Below, one piece after another: positions 13,483-21,614 of a DNA stretch of 35,871 bases. Origin of the DNA: a virus; the IMG/VR virus record IMGVR_UViG_3300022227_000012, positions 1-35,871 of that record, one strand, 5' to 3'. The translations under genes were made by a program, and so were the position numbers. The notes beneath the pieces are model-generated. The model was not told the origin of the DNA. It was given only the letters and a program-made list of their open reading frames with translations, and did no database searches. The stretch's first letter is position 1; each line of letters opens with the position of its first letter.

Positions 13483-13498
13483 AAAGGATAGCGAAATG
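13482..13498 (+). promoter_or_regulatory. Conserved translation leader, copy 3
   Basis: GAAAGGATAGCGAAATG, identical to the copy at 12349-12365. Its first base is the last base of the GAAA-loop hairpin stem. Confidence 0.6.
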
Positions 13499-14797
13499 AT
13501 GAATATAATAAGGAAAATAAAAGACGGACTTTTCGAAGTAACCGTTAAGCAAATGGTTCCGGCCGGGCCACACTATAAGCGTATCCGTAGCGATAAGAGG
13601 CGTAACGGTATCTTAAGTAAGCTTATAGGCCTAATGCGGTCCTTTACGACGGATTCTATTTTAGAATACGACGACCGCTTTAAGCTAAAAAAAGACGGAG
13701 ACGTCCAATTTACCTACAAGGGCGAAACCGTAGACCTTACCTTAATCCCATACTATAGAAAGCCTTTCCGCTTTTATAAATATGTGGTTAGTGTAGCCGG
13801 GATAAAAAGGGTTGGTAAGGAAGTAAAAGACTACTTCCGCAACAAACACACGTTTAATTCGTATAGCTATACGAAACTCGACGAATTGGTCGGTAAAGGC
13901 GATAACCCGTTCCCTTGGAAGCCGAATATACAAACCGAACCTACGGCGAACGTGGTAGGGTGTAGCGATAAAATACCGTACCGGACAGAATACCGGGACC
14001 ACTTCCCTACAGTCGAAGTACGCTTTAGCGATAAGGTTAAAAGGTCCGCTAACATATTGGCCGAAATTCCCGGACGCGGTAACGTGTTTAACGACGATAC
14101 CTACGGGGTAAAATTGGTTCGTCGGCAAATGCAAACGGCCGACTTTAGAATGGTCCTTAATATCTGTCTTGTTGGCGTTTCGCACGACGATAAGTTTAGG
14201 ATAGAATCCCATTCTTCTGGTTTGGACGGTAATAACCACCGGGCCAAATGGGGGTATAATGGAAAAACTACTACCTTAAAACCCCATTTAAAAAGGTTGG
14301 TAGAAAAGATAGAAGGGACCATAGACCGGGCGGAAGACAATAAGAAATGGACCGACCGGAATAAGGCGGAACTAAACAAAAACGAAGCTATTTTCGGGGG
14401 CATTTATTCCGAGACCGGATTAAAGGCCGAAGAGGAAACGGTCCGCGATTTAGTGGCCCTTCCATTAGCTAACGGCGAATACGGAAACTACGGATATGTC
14501 GCCACGAAAGACGGGGCCAAATTTTGCATAGTAAACGGCGGAAGGGGTAAGGTGGGTGAATTTGCGTATACTTGTAAAGCTAGTTTCGTTAGCTTCCACG
14601 TTTCCTTCTCTTCGGCGACCGGATTCTATACTATGGACGAAATGGACAATACAATGGCCGGCTTTTCGACAATGACCCGGGAAGACCTAGTCGAAGTTAT
14701 TAAGATTATGGTAAAAGGCGTAGACCGTAACTTTACAAAGCGTATTTCCGTTTTTGTAAAGTGTGTTAAAGACGGTTTCTGTATGGATGAAAATTAA
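13496..14797 (+). CDS. Large hypothetical island protein
   Basis: This is a 433-residue protein, the largest in the island. It starts at ATGATG after the shared leader; either ATG could be used. The N-terminal third is basic (KRIRSDKRRNGILSKLIG, then FRFYKYVVSVAGIKRVG) and the centre carries PTVEVRFSDKVKRSANILAE. A later basic, charged segment (EGTIDRAEDNKKWTDRNKAE) and a Ser/Phe-rich strand region (ASFVSFHVSFSSATGFY) precede a cysteine-containing end (VKCVKDGFCMDEN). No known fold is recognised. It ends at a strong terminator, so it is the last gene of the island transcript. Confidence 0.55.
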   Translation: MMNIIRKIKDGLFEVTVKQMVPAGPHYKRIRSDKRRNGILSKLIGLMRSFTTDSILEYDDRFKLKKDGDVQFTYKGETVDLTLIPYYRKPFRFYKYVVSVAGIKRVGKEVKDYFRNKHTFNSYSYTKLDELVGKGDNPFPWKPNIQTEPTANVVGCSDKIPYRTEYRDHFPTVEVRFSDKVKRSANILAEIPGRGNVFNDDTYGVKLVRRQMQTADFRMVLNICLVGVSHDDKFRIESHSSGLDGNNHRAKWGYNGKTTTLKPHLKRLVEKIEGTIDRAEDNKKWTDRNKAELNKNEAIFGGIYSETGLKAEEETVRDLVALPLANGEYGNYGYVATKDGAKFCIVNGGRGKVGEFAYTCKASFVSFHVSFSSATGFYTMDEMDNTMAGFSTMTREDLVEVIKIMVKGVDRNFTKRISVFVKCVKDGFCMDEN

Positions 14798-14830
14798 AAT
14801 ATAACCCGAAGTAGTACGCCTAACAAAAAG

Positions 14831-14860
14831 AAAGGGACCCTAACCGGTCCCTTTTTTTTT
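14831..14860 (+). terminator. Strong intrinsic terminator closing the island
   Basis: AAAGGGACC paired with GGTCCCTTT around a six-base loop (CTAACC), running into an uninterrupted stretch of T. A textbook rho-independent terminator. Confidence 0.9.
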
Positions 14861-14879
14861 AATTCCCAAATTTTAGGGG

Positions 14880-14909
14880 TTGGTTTTTACTGTAGTCTAA
14901 ACATATAAT
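14880..14909 (+). promoter_or_regulatory. Sigma70-like promoter for scaffold and capsid genes
   Basis: TTGGTT (14880-14885), 18 bases, perfect TATAAT (14904-14909). It lies between the terminator and the scaffold gene. A leader of about 38 bases follows. This is probably the main promoter for the structural genes. Confidence 0.6.
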
Positions 14910-14953
14910 ACAACTATGATTGAACAAGCCACTTAATATAAAAGGATTAAACT

Positions 14954-15565
14954 ATGGATATAGTAAAGCTAACGGACCGGGTTAGGTCCGAAGTAGATAA
15001 GGACAAATTAGAAGCCTTAACGCCCATACTAAAAGAAATAGAAGTCGGGGTTGTTACGCTTATTGAAAACGTTAAAGACGCTTCGGCGGAATCAAAAGCC
15101 CGGAAGCTTAAAATTCGCGAAATGCAAGGCCAACTAAACGACAACGACGTAGATATAGACGAACTACGGAAAAAGGCCGATACAAGCGAATTAACGGCAG
15201 AATTGAAGGATTTAAAAGTCTTCAAAGCCGGTGTACAAGAAGAAACGCGGACCAGTTTTTTAAACCGTTATAATAAGGTTAAAAACGACCCCCGTTTCGA
15301 AAAAGCTTCTACGTTTTTGAAAATGCCGGAAGCCGGGGAAAATGGCGAAATGGACTTTACGGAAATAAGTAACGACGATATGGCCGGTAACTTAACAGAA
15401 CTTAAAAAACTGGACCAGTTAGATTATTTCTCTTCGCCGGAAAAACCAAAAGAAGCCCACGCGGACCAAGTGCCGAAGGGCCAACAAGACTTTGGGACCC
15501 GGGTAAAAGGTGCTACTTCAATAGCCGATTTAGAAAAGCTTAACGAAGAAATGGCCGGGGCGTAA
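14954..15565 (+). CDS. Capsid scaffolding-like protein
   Basis: This is a 203-residue acidic helical protein directly before the capsid gene. Residues 20-100 are coiled coil (RKLKIREMQGQLNDNDVD, then ELRKKADTSELTAELKDL). The C-terminal part has a proline/glycine linker and a short helix (SIADLEKLNEEMAG), the layout of phage scaffolds, which bind the capsid through their C terminus and leave before maturation. No protease motif is seen. The start follows AAAGGATTAAACT. Assigned from composition and position. Confidence 0.6.
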   Translation: MDIVKLTDRVRSEVDKDKLEALTPILKEIEVGVVTLIENVKDASAESKARKLKIREMQGQLNDNDVDIDELRKKADTSELTAELKDLKVFKAGVQEETRTSFLNRYNKVKNDPRFEKASTFLKMPEAGENGEMDFTEISNDDMAGNLTELKKLDQLDYFSSPEKPKEAHADQVPKGQQDFGTRVKGATSIADLEKLNEEMAGA

Positions 15566-15592
15566 AACACTTAATAGAATAGGAATATAAAA

Positions 15593-16462
15593 ATGGCAGA
15601 TGTAAAAACTACCGCTTCGGTATTAGGCGATTCACAAATAGCCTTAATGGACCAAGCTTTCCAAGTGGAAGCCGGGGACAGAATCGTAGCGGACCAATTC
15701 GCAAGTTACCGTCGAAGTATCGGGGCTAAATCTATAGACTTTGTAAAATATTCGAAGATGGATTACGCCGTAACCGAACTTACGGACGGCTCGGATGTAG
15801 ACGCCGTAGCAATGGCCGATAGTAAAGTAACCTTTACCCCGAAAGAATACGGTAACGTGGTTACTAAAACTTCTTTAGCGTCCCTACAAAGTGGCGGTAA
15901 AGCAGACCTTGGGGCTTCCCAAGTCGTCGCCCGGAATATGGCAGAATCTTTAAACCGTTTAGCTTGTTTAAGCTTACAAGGTTCCGCGAATAATAAGGAC
16001 GGTTCTTCGGCTAATATAACCGAAGCCCTTTTAGACGCGGTATTCTTTGAGTTAAACAACAAAAACGCTGAACGGTGGGACGGGGACGCTTACGTTTGTA
16101 TGTGTCACCCGGCCGTAGCCCAAGATATAGCCGGATTTTCGGCTTGGAAAGACGTACAAAAGTACGCCGACGCTATGCCTATCCTTCGTAACGAAGTAGG
16201 CTTCTATAAAGGATTCCGGTTTATTAGTTCGACCGGTATGCCTTTTACAGACGCGGACCCCGACGTACACGAATCGGCCTTTTTTGGTCGAAACGCTTTT
16301 GGAAAAGCCGAAAGCCAATCCGCCGAAATGCGAATTACTGGGCCCTTTGATAAATTGGGCCGTATGTTAAATATCGGTTGGTATTGGGTAGGCGATTACG
16401 GTATCGTAGACCAAGATAGTTTATGGTCCGTACAGTCCTTAAGTAGTTACGTCGCTTCGTAA
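15593..16462 (+). CDS. Major capsid protein, N4-gp56-like HK97 fold
   Basis: This is a 289-residue protein. The segment RRSIGAKSIDFVKYSKMDYA and DVDAVAMADSKVTFTPKEYG, then NVVTKTSLA, followed by LNRLACLSLQGSANNK, match the N4-gp56 family of major capsid proteins, which adopt the HK97 fold. The later AYVCMCHPAVAQDI and GFRFISSTGMPF are typical of the A domain. Hundreds of copies build the head. Length is at the short end for the family. The strong start (AGGAATATAAAA) and the hairpin after the stop fit a highly expressed gene. Confidence 0.82.
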   Translation: MADVKTTASVLGDSQIALMDQAFQVEAGDRIVADQFASYRRSIGAKSIDFVKYSKMDYAVTELTDGSDVDAVAMADSKVTFTPKEYGNVVTKTSLASLQSGGKADLGASQVVARNMAESLNRLACLSLQGSANNKDGSSANITEALLDAVFFELNNKNAERWDGDAYVCMCHPAVAQDIAGFSAWKDVQKYADAMPILRNEVGFYKGFRFISSTGMPFTDADPDVHESAFFGRNAFGKAESQSAEMRITGPFDKLGRMLNIGWYWVGDYGIVDQDSLWSVQSLSSYVAS

Positions 16463-16491
16463 TAGGTAGACGATAACCATATTATAGGTTT

Positions 16492-16517
16492 GGACCGGTC
16501 TTTTACCGGGCCGGTCC
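16492..16517 (+). other. Hairpin after the capsid gene
   Basis: GGACCGG (16492-16498) pairs with CCGGTCC (16511-16517) across a 12-base loop. No T-run follows. It lies in the 75-base gap after the capsid gene and could protect the capsid mRNA 3' end or weaken read-through. Confidence 0.5.
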
Positions 16518-16537
16518 CCTAACTTGGGATTAGAATA

Positions 16538-16954
16538 ATGCTAACGGAAATAATAGTAGTAGACGCGGACTTAGATAATATTGTCCCTAATATAGCGGAC
16601 TATAAATTTATCGGCCAAGCGGATTTTAGCGACCAAATCGCCGAAGCCCGTAAGGATGTTTACCGTATGGTTTACGCTGATATGGAAAACAATAACCCAA
16701 GCTATACCCACGCGAAAATAAAAGACGAAGTCGAAAAAGTACACGACTTTATAGAAACGCCAAACCTTAAAGATTGTATCGTAAGGTTAGCTATTTCGCG
16801 GATATTTAAGGGTAATAGCCTTTTGGAAATGGCCGGGGCCTACGAAATGGAAGCTTCTTTAATCCCTTTGCGTTATCACTACGACGTAAACGAAGACAAT
16901 GTAGTAGATACTGGCGAAATATCGGTAAGGTCTAAATATGTTTTCGGTAGGTAA
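16538..16954 (+). CDS. Head-tail connector-like protein
   Basis: This is a 138-residue protein in the place expected for the first connector (gp6-like). It is helical (DQIAEARKDVYRMVYADM, then LKDCIVRLAISRIF) with a strand-rich acidic end. Phage adaptor proteins of this size bind the portal ring. Stop and next start overlap (TAATGG). Assigned by position and secondary-structure pattern only. Confidence 0.5.
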   Translation: MLTEIIVVDADLDNIVPNIADYKFIGQADFSDQIAEARKDVYRMVYADMENNNPSYTHAKIKDEVEKVHDFIETPNLKDCIVRLAISRIFKGNSLLEMAGAYEMEASLIPLRYHYDVNEDNVVDTGEISVRSKYVFGR

Positions 16955-17376
16955 TGGCGGTAGTAAACTATTCCGGGATATTGGCGTCGTTAAAAACGGC
17001 CATATCCAACGATTCCGGGTTAAGCTTTCGCTACAAACCGGCGAACTTGTGGTTTAATATGGAATTAGGAATATTTCCAACTTCACAACTACAAAACGCT
17101 TTTACCATCCGGTTTAACGAGCAAGGCGGAAGTAGTTACGAAATGGACACCCTAACCGAATTAGGCGTAGAGTTAGAATTCGGACTAAATCCGCTTAACG
17201 ATATGTACTTAAATAAACTTGGCGATTGTAGTAAGGCCATAAGGAATTTAGAAGAAGTAGTACATAGCGACATAGATAGAATAGATACCGATACGGATTT
17301 TACCACAACATACGGCGACGACATAGTGGTCGTTACTTTTGATAATATTAACATACAAATAAGGAATACTAACTAA
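16954..17376 (+). CDS. Neck/tail-completion-like protein
   Basis: This is a 140-residue alpha/beta protein starting on the stop of the connector gene. ILASLKTAISNDSGLSFR opens the first helix, and DIVVVTFDNINIQIR closes with strands. That arrangement resembles tail-completion or tail-terminator proteins that cap the tail tube. It is followed directly by the tail-tube candidate. No decisive motif. Confidence 0.45.
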   Translation: MAVVNYSGILASLKTAISNDSGLSFRYKPANLWFNMELGIFPTSQLQNAFTIRFNEQGGSSYEMDTLTELGVELEFGLNPLNDMYLNKLGDCSKAIRNLEEVVHSDIDRIDTDTDFTTTYGDDIVVVTFDNINIQIRNTN

Positions 17377-17813
17377 TGGCAAGTAGAGAATTAAGCCACG
17401 CTAAAGTAATGTTAGGTAGGGTAGTTACGATTACCTTTAATAAAGCCAACGCAGAAGCTTTAAGCGTTAAAGGACTAAAAGACGGGGTCGTTTCTTTTGC
17501 AGAAGAAATTAAAGAAACGATAGCCGAACTCGAAGACGGTAACGAAATTATAGAAAGCTTCGGTAGAAAATACACTATCGAAATTACTATTTCGGAATTA
17601 GACACTTCCGATATGTCGGCGGTGGATGGTTCGGACGAACTTATTATAGCCACGGCTTCCGGCGGTGGGGGTGGTATTGGTAGAACGCTTACGGTTTCAA
17701 GTTTGGACGATTGTAAGACAAGCGTAGACGGTTTAAAAACTAAAATCGTTTGCCGTAAATCAATCCCCGAACACGATTCCCCGGGTTTTGTGGTTGCTGA
17801 TATCGCATCATAA
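17376..17813 (+). CDS. Major tail (tube)-like protein
   Basis: This is a 145-residue, strand-rich protein (VVTITFNKANAEALSVK, then RKYTIEITISELD) with a glycine-rich loop (ASGGGGGIG). The size and place, after the neck genes, suit a tail tube subunit, though tube proteins are often longer. There are 42 bases to the next gene. Alternative: a second neck protein, with the tube among the later genes. Confidence 0.45.
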   Translation: MASRELSHAKVMLGRVVTITFNKANAEALSVKGLKDGVVSFAEEIKETIAELEDGNEIIESFGRKYTIEITISELDTSDMSAVDGSDELIIATASGGGGGIGRTLTVSSLDDCKTSVDGLKTKIVCRKSIPEHDSPGFVVADIAS

Positions 17814-17854
17814 AGAATTAACTAAATACCTTTGGACTTGTTTAGGTGGTTAAG

Positions 17855-18100
17855 ATGAAAACACCGGCGGGCCGGTTAATTGAAATCGACCCGTCGGATG
17901 TTAAGACCCGGATAGGTTGGGGCTATACTTTGGTCCCCGACCCGGACCACGACGACGGCTACTTCGAAGACCCGGCCGAAAGTAAATCGGCTCACGACTT
18001 TGGCGTCGTGGATTATAACGGGGACTTAGATAAAAAGATAGAAAAAAACAAGGCCAAGAAAAAGGCCAAGAAAAAGAAGGCTAAAGGTGGAAATAGGTAG
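17855..18100 (+). CDS. Small protein with lysine-rich tail
   Basis: This is an 81-residue protein from the ATG at 17855, chosen for the TAGGTGG site ahead of it; an in-frame GTG at 17846 has none. The N-terminal half reads MKTPAGRLIEIDPSDVKTRI, then GWGYTLVP, a pattern found in small phage structural proteins. The last 25 residues are nearly all lysine and alanine (KKAKKKKAKGG), suited to binding DNA or acidic surfaces. Overlaps the next gene by 14 bases. Confidence 0.5.
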   Translation: MKTPAGRLIEIDPSDVKTRIGWGYTLVPDPDHDDGYFEDPAESKSAHDFGVVDYNGDLDKKIEKNKAKKKAKKKKAKGGNR

Positions 18101-18404
18101 CGTATGGAAAGTAGCTTTTATCGTTTTACAAATCGTTTTTACGGTAAGCCTCTCCGCTTTTATAACGCTTTTAAGGTCTTTATACCGGGATATGCGAACA
18201 CTAGAAACCAAAATCGAAACCGATATGGATATGTGGAATAGGCGATTAGGGCAAATAGAAAGAAAGCAAGACGTAATAGAAGCCGTTACTAATGAAAAAT
18301 TTAAAAGCTTAACCGACCAAGTAAGCCGGGGCTTTAGAAATGTCGAAAAGAATATAGACGAATTAAGCCACCGGTTCGGGAAATGGGAAACAAAACAAGG
18401 ATAA
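18087..18404 (+). CDS. Membrane-anchored coiled-coil protein, holin/spanin candidate
   Basis: This is a 105-residue protein starting at GTG inside the previous gene. Residues 6-27 form one transmembrane helix (WKVAFIVLQIVFTVSLSAFI), then a long coiled coil runs to the end (LYRDMRTLETKIETDMDMW, then LTDQVSRGFRNVEKNIDEL). This anchor-plus-coil layout occurs in haemolysin XhlA-type and i-spanin-type lysis proteins. The next gene is also small and hydrophobic, so this may be a two-part lysis cassette, although the endolysin lies 10 kb away. A tail-associated role is the alternative. Confidence 0.45.
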   Translation: MEIGSVWKVAFIVLQIVFTVSLSAFITLLRSLYRDMRTLETKIETDMDMWNRRLGQIERKQDVIEAVTNEKFKSLTDQVSRGFRNVEKNIDELSHRFGKWETKQG

Positions 18405-18410
18405 AACATT

Positions 18411-18569
18411 ATGATAGCCAAGGTATTAAGTTCAATAGCCACCGCGTTACTTACTGAAAAGGTTATTATAGCGGTACTAATTAAGATAGGCGACTATTTA
18501 GTCGATAGGTCTTCTAATAAATTAGATAACACCGTATGGAATGAAGTAAAAAAACAACTAAACAAATAA
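18411..18569 (+). CDS. 52-residue amphipathic protein, holin-like candidate
   Basis: A short frame six bases after the coiled-coil gene. Residues 2-30 are hydrophobic with a central charged break (VLSSIATALLTEKVIIAVLI), followed by DYLVDRSSNKLDNTVWNEVK and a basic end. Small phage proteins with LL-x-EKV and D-x-LV-x-R-x-x-NKLD look familiar from other phages but have no function I can cite. It could form a pore together with its upstream neighbour. The upstream site AAGGATAAAAC is good. Confidence 0.55.
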   Translation: MIAKVLSSIATALLTEKVIIAVLIKIGDYLVDRSSNKLDNTVWNEVKKQLNK

Positions 18570-18582
18570 GGAATAATATAAA

Positions 18583-19239
18583 ATGCCAGACACTAAAACA
18601 GTAGAACTTTTCGACGGAGGACAATCAGTAGGAACGGCTACCGTAGACGGTTCCGGAAACTGGTCTAAAGCGTTAACGCTTTCGGCCGGAAGCCACGCCC
18701 TTACCGGCAAGGCTACAGATTTGGCCGGGAATGAATCGGGGGCCTCTTCAACTGTAAATTTAAAATCGGGGGACTCTACTACACCAACATTACCAGACCT
18801 ATTAGACGATTCCGGTTCGTCATCTTCGGACAACGTAACCAACGATTCGACGCCTAGGATAAAGTCCGGTGTAACTTTAACCGGTCCGAATTCGGTAGTA
18901 CCACCGGACGCATCTTTGAATCGCTACGAAGTAGAACGTAAAACCGGGGCGGGGTCTTGGTCAAAGGTTGTCGATGTAGCAGACTCATCTATGACTATTG
19001 TTGTAAACGGCAGTACGAAAGAATGGTCATATACATTGCAAGAACCTTCGGCCTTAGTAAATGCTACCCATCAATACCGGGCAAGGTGGAGGGATAAATC
19101 CGGCGGTTATAGTGGTTATGGTAGTATCCTTTCGGTTATTATAGATACTACGGCCCCAAGTTCGCCGGCTATTACAAGCCACTCTAACGGCTACGTATTT
19201 ACCGGAACAAGTTTCACTATTACCGGTACGTCTTCATAA
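18583..19239 (+). CDS. Ig-like domain virion protein
   Basis: This is a 218-residue protein of bacterial Ig-like domains of the BapA/Big type. The first is partial (VELFDGGQSVGTATVDGSG, then LTGKATDLAGNES). The middle (80-180) is an Fn3/Ig-like sandwich (NRYEVERKTGAGSWSKVVDV). The last (SSPAITSHSNGYVFTGTSFT) stops after two strands. It looks like a slice of a longer repeat protein that begins and ends inside domains. Such domains on phage capsids or tails bind carbohydrates or host surfaces weakly. No signal peptide, as expected for a virion part. Confidence 0.65.
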   Translation: MPDTKTVELFDGGQSVGTATVDGSGNWSKALTLSAGSHALTGKATDLAGNESGASSTVNLKSGDSTTPTLPDLLDDSGSSSSDNVTNDSTPRIKSGVTLTGPNSVVPPDASLNRYEVERKTGAGSWSKVVDVADSSMTIVVNGSTKEWSYTLQEPSALVNATHQYRARWRDKSGGYSGYGSILSVIIDTTAPSSPAITSHSNGYVFTGTSFTITGTSS

Positions 19240-19266
19240 GAAGAAATAGACGAATCTACCTAACTA

Positions 19267-19322
19267 TTCGGGCTACTGAATTATGGCCATAGACTAACTA
19301 CACGTTAATTTAGTGGCCCGAA
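19267..19322 (+). ncRNA. Candidate structured intergenic RNA
   Basis: TTCGGGCTACTGAA (19267-19280) pairs with TTTAGTGGCCCGAA (19309-19322) over 14 positions, with only two G-U wobbles. The 28-base loop contains the palindrome TATGGCCATA. It fills the 109-base gap between two decoration genes. No T-run, so not a standard terminator. Confidence 0.45.
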
Positions 19323-19348
19323 ATTTAACCTTAAGGAAAACCGGATAA

Positions 19349-19861
19349 ATGGGCCAACAAACTATAAGCCTTGGAACCGCCGGGACTAATTCCGGCGACA
19401 CTATACGCGACGCTTTCGACAAGTGTAACGATAATTTTGGCGAAGTTTACAGTAAGAAAGCAGATGCGGGATACCTATTAGACCCGACCCAAATTATTGT
19501 AACCCCGGGAGATTTTTGCCCTAATGGCGACAACTCTTATTATAATGTCGCGTTAAATAATTACGGGGGCCACGCGATAGTAAAATCGTCGTCCTTGGAA
19601 ATGGTGGCCACTTTTGTAATACCTAGGGGGTTTACGGTTACCCACTTCCGTATAAACTGTTCCCATACTATAAATACTAAAATTTACGAATGTATGATTA
19701 CGAACGGACTTGCCGTTCAAAAGGGAAGCGGAAACACTAACGTAGAAATAAATTCCACCGACTTCGACTCTGATGGTGCTAAGTATATTTCTATTTATGT
19801 GGGTACTACTTCAACCGCCCACCAAATTTATGGGGGCTACATTAAAATAACTAAATCGTAA
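19349..19861 (+). CDS. Virion decoration or fibre-associated protein
   Basis: This is a 170-residue protein beginning [20 protein letters not shown], then [12 protein letters not shown]. The GT[20 protein letters not shown] pattern is a recurring N-terminal motif of phage structural and fibre proteins. The rest is a beta-rich domain ([18 protein letters not shown], then [20 protein letters not shown]) that could be a trimeric or receptor-facing head. AAGGAAAA precedes the start. Confidence 0.6.
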   Translation: MGQQTISLGTAGTNSGDTIRDAFDKCNDNFGEVYSKKADAGYLLDPTQIIVTPGDFCPNGDNSYYNVALNNYGGHAIVKSSSLEMVATFVIPRGFTVTHFRINCSHTINTKIYECMITNGLAVQKGSGNTNVEINSTDFDSDGAKYISIYVGTTSTAHQIYGGYIKITKS

Positions 19862-19872
19862 AAGGTGAAAAT

Positions 19873-21042
19873 ATGCCGTTCGACAATGACATAACTTTAA
19901 AAAACTCGCTTACTTCTAAAGACATAAGCGAAACTACTTTAATGGAAAAGGTTATGGAATACGCCGGTAGCCCTTTGGTTAGTGGGAATATACCGGACGA
20001 CGAAAGTATCTTAAAAAGTGTTAACGGTGCTATCCAAAATTTACGTAGCGAATTAGTAAAACTTCGTAGCGACGTTAACGAATTACACCAATATATAGGC
20101 CGGGCTTTTGGTCCGGCTTCGGTTAATGCGACTTCGCAAGGTCCAACCGGGGCCACCGGTCCCCAAGGCCCCCAAGGGGCTACCGGCCCGGCCGGTTCTA
20201 CTGGTCCTACTGGAAATACCGGACCTATCGGAAGTACTGGACCGGAAGGCTTGGTATGGAAAGGAACTTATAGTAGTAGCACGGCCTACGCCATAGACGA
20301 CGCGGTATTTTATAACGGTTCTTCTTATGTGGGTATAAAAGCCGGTACAAATAAAACCCCTTCCACTTCTACCACTTATTGGGCCAAGCTTTCCGCTAAA
20401 GGCGATACCGGGGACACCGGAAGCCAAGGAAATACCGGCTCTACCGGACCAACTGGCCCCCAAGGAACTAAAGGCGATACCGGGAATACTGGTAATACCG
20501 GCCCTACCGGACCCCAAGGAACTAAAGGCGATACCGGGACCCAAGGACCGGAAGGCGATAGGGGACCAACTGGCCCTCTTGGTCCAAGCGGACCAACCGG
20601 GGCTACTGGTTCTACTGGTCCTACTGGCCCCCAAGGGACCACCGGGACAACCGGGGCTAAAGGCGATACCGGAAACCCCGGGGCTACTGGTTCTACTGGA
20701 CCCCAAGGGACGACCGGGCTTAAGGGGGACAAGGGCGGAAAAGGAGATAAGGGCGAAAAGGGGGACGAAGGAAGCCAAGGAACTACCGGGGCTAAAGGCG
20801 ATACCGGAAACCAAGGAACTACCGGGGCTACTGGACCCCAAGGGACCAAAGGCGACGCCGGTAGCGATGGGGTTAAAGGAAATACCGGTCCGGCCGGTGC
20901 TACTGGTTCGCAAGGTGCGACCGGTCCTACCGGTGCTACTGGTAATAGCCACCTATCGGGCGTAAGTGCTATAATTATAGATAAGGGTAGGCTAAAAGTA
21001 ACTATAGGGGGGAACGTGTATTATTTCGTTCCGGCTAAATAA
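19873..21042 (+). CDS. Collagen-like virion protein with carbohydrate-binding insert
   Basis: This is a 389-residue protein. The N terminus is helical and partly coiled ([19 protein letters not shown]). A first Gly-X-Y block (about residues 95-132) is interrupted by a roughly 45-residue domain ([19 protein letters not shown], then TTYWAKL) that resembles CBM5/12 chitin-binding modules. A long second Gly-X-Y block runs from about 177 to 358, rich in GDTG, GPQGTK and a lysine-rich patch, followed by a short strand-rich cap ([18 protein letters not shown]). This predicts a trimeric collagen-type rod, probably a capsid or tail spike. The repetitive DNA creates long spurious frames on both strands. 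Confidence 0.85.
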   Translation: MPFDNDITLKNSLTSKDISETTLMEKVMEYAGSPLVSGNIPDDESILKSVNGAIQNLRSELVKLRSDVNELHQYIGRAFGPASVNATSQGPTGATGPQGPQGATGPAGSTGPTGNTGPIGSTGPEGLVWKGTYSSSTAYAIDDAVFYNGSSYVGIKAGTNKTPSTSTTYWAKLSAKGDTGDTGSQGNTGSTGPTGPQGTKGDTGNTGNTGPTGPQGTKGDTGTQGPEGDRGPTGPLGPSGPTGATGSTGPTGPQGTTGTTGAKGDTGNPGATGSTGPQGTTGLKGDKGGKGDKGEKGDEGSQGTTGAKGDTGNQGTTGATGPQGTKGDAGSDGVKGNTGPAGATGSQGATGPTGATGNSHLSGVSAIIIDKGRLKVTIGGNVYYFVPAK

Positions 21043-21359
21043 TGGCCCAAGATACGACAAAAGTAACAATATATCGGACCTTATCGAGTACATTTAACCC
21101 AAATATAGACACGGTAATAGGGATTGATACAACAGTACAAGAAGGGGCCCCGAATTGGTCGGTAACTACTGAAAATTGGACGGCCGGCCGGTGGAATGTT
21201 TACCCAATAGCCGAAGATTTAGCCGGGAATTCCAACGCCGTACAAAACCAAGAAGTAATAGCCGGTATAATAACTTCCTCGCCTATGAAAGTATCGGATT
21301 TAGAAAACTGGTCTATAGGCGAAATGTCTTTGGTTTTATTGGGGCTTACTGAAGAATGA
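21042..21359 (+). CDS. Fn3/Ig-like decoration protein A
   Basis: This is a 105-residue beta-sandwich-like protein beginning on the stop of the collagen gene. KVTIYRTLSSTFNPNID and NVYPIAEDLAGNSNAVQN have the last-strand signature (AEDLAGNSN) also seen in the Ig-like gene at 18583 (ATDLAGNES). Probably a single Fn3/Ig-type module. The stop overlaps the next start (ATGA), so it may pair with its neighbour. Confidence 0.5.
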   Translation: MAQDTTKVTIYRTLSSTFNPNIDTVIGIDTTVQEGAPNWSVTTENWTAGRWNVYPIAEDLAGNSNAVQNQEVIAGIITSSPMKVSDLENWSIGEMSLVLLGLTEE

Positions 21360-21613
21360 TTTTTAGCATAAGATATTACGAGCAAACATATACTAACGAA
21401 CCGGACCCGGTAAACGACAACTTTTTAGGGGGCGGGTTTTCGTCCCCGTCCGGACCAAATATAATATTTTCGAAGGTTTGCACTTTGGCGGACTTTGACG
21501 GTTCCGGCAATCCGGAAGGTAGAAAAGTTTATGTAATTATCGCGGATATAAACGGAAACGAAAGCCTTATTTCTAATGTTCGACAGTTTACTATAACCCC
21601 GGGACAAAACTAA
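21356..21613 (+). CDS. Fn3/Ig-like decoration protein B
   Basis: This is an 85-residue protein of the same type as its upstream neighbour. It opens with FSIRYYEQTYTNEPDPVN and ends with VIIADINGNESLISNVRQ, again the A-D-x-x-GNES strand of Fn3/Ig modules. Overlaps the previous stop by four bases. It may be a diverged duplicate. A role in virion surface binding is inferred from neighbours. Confidence 0.5.
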   Translation: MIFSIRYYEQTYTNEPDPVNDNFLGGGFSSPSGPNIIFSKVCTLADFDGSGNPEGRKVYVIIADINGNESLISNVRQFTITPGQN

Positions 21614-21614
21614 T

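Noticed and set aside
13742-14239. 165-codon minus-strand frame inside the large island gene
   Set aside because: No ribosome site, no recognisable domain, and fully inside a well-formed + strand gene.
14916-14936. Six-codon leader peptide (MIEQAT) before the scaffold gene
   Set aside because: No ribosome site and too short to judge; probably chance in the promoter leader.
20083-20952. Long minus-strand and +1 frames across the collagen-like gene
   Set aside because: They arise from the Gly-X-Y codon periodicity. Their products are low-complexity mirrors (Gly/Ser/Arg or Pro/Val rich) and lack ribosome sites, and the + frame is an unmistakable collagen-like protein.
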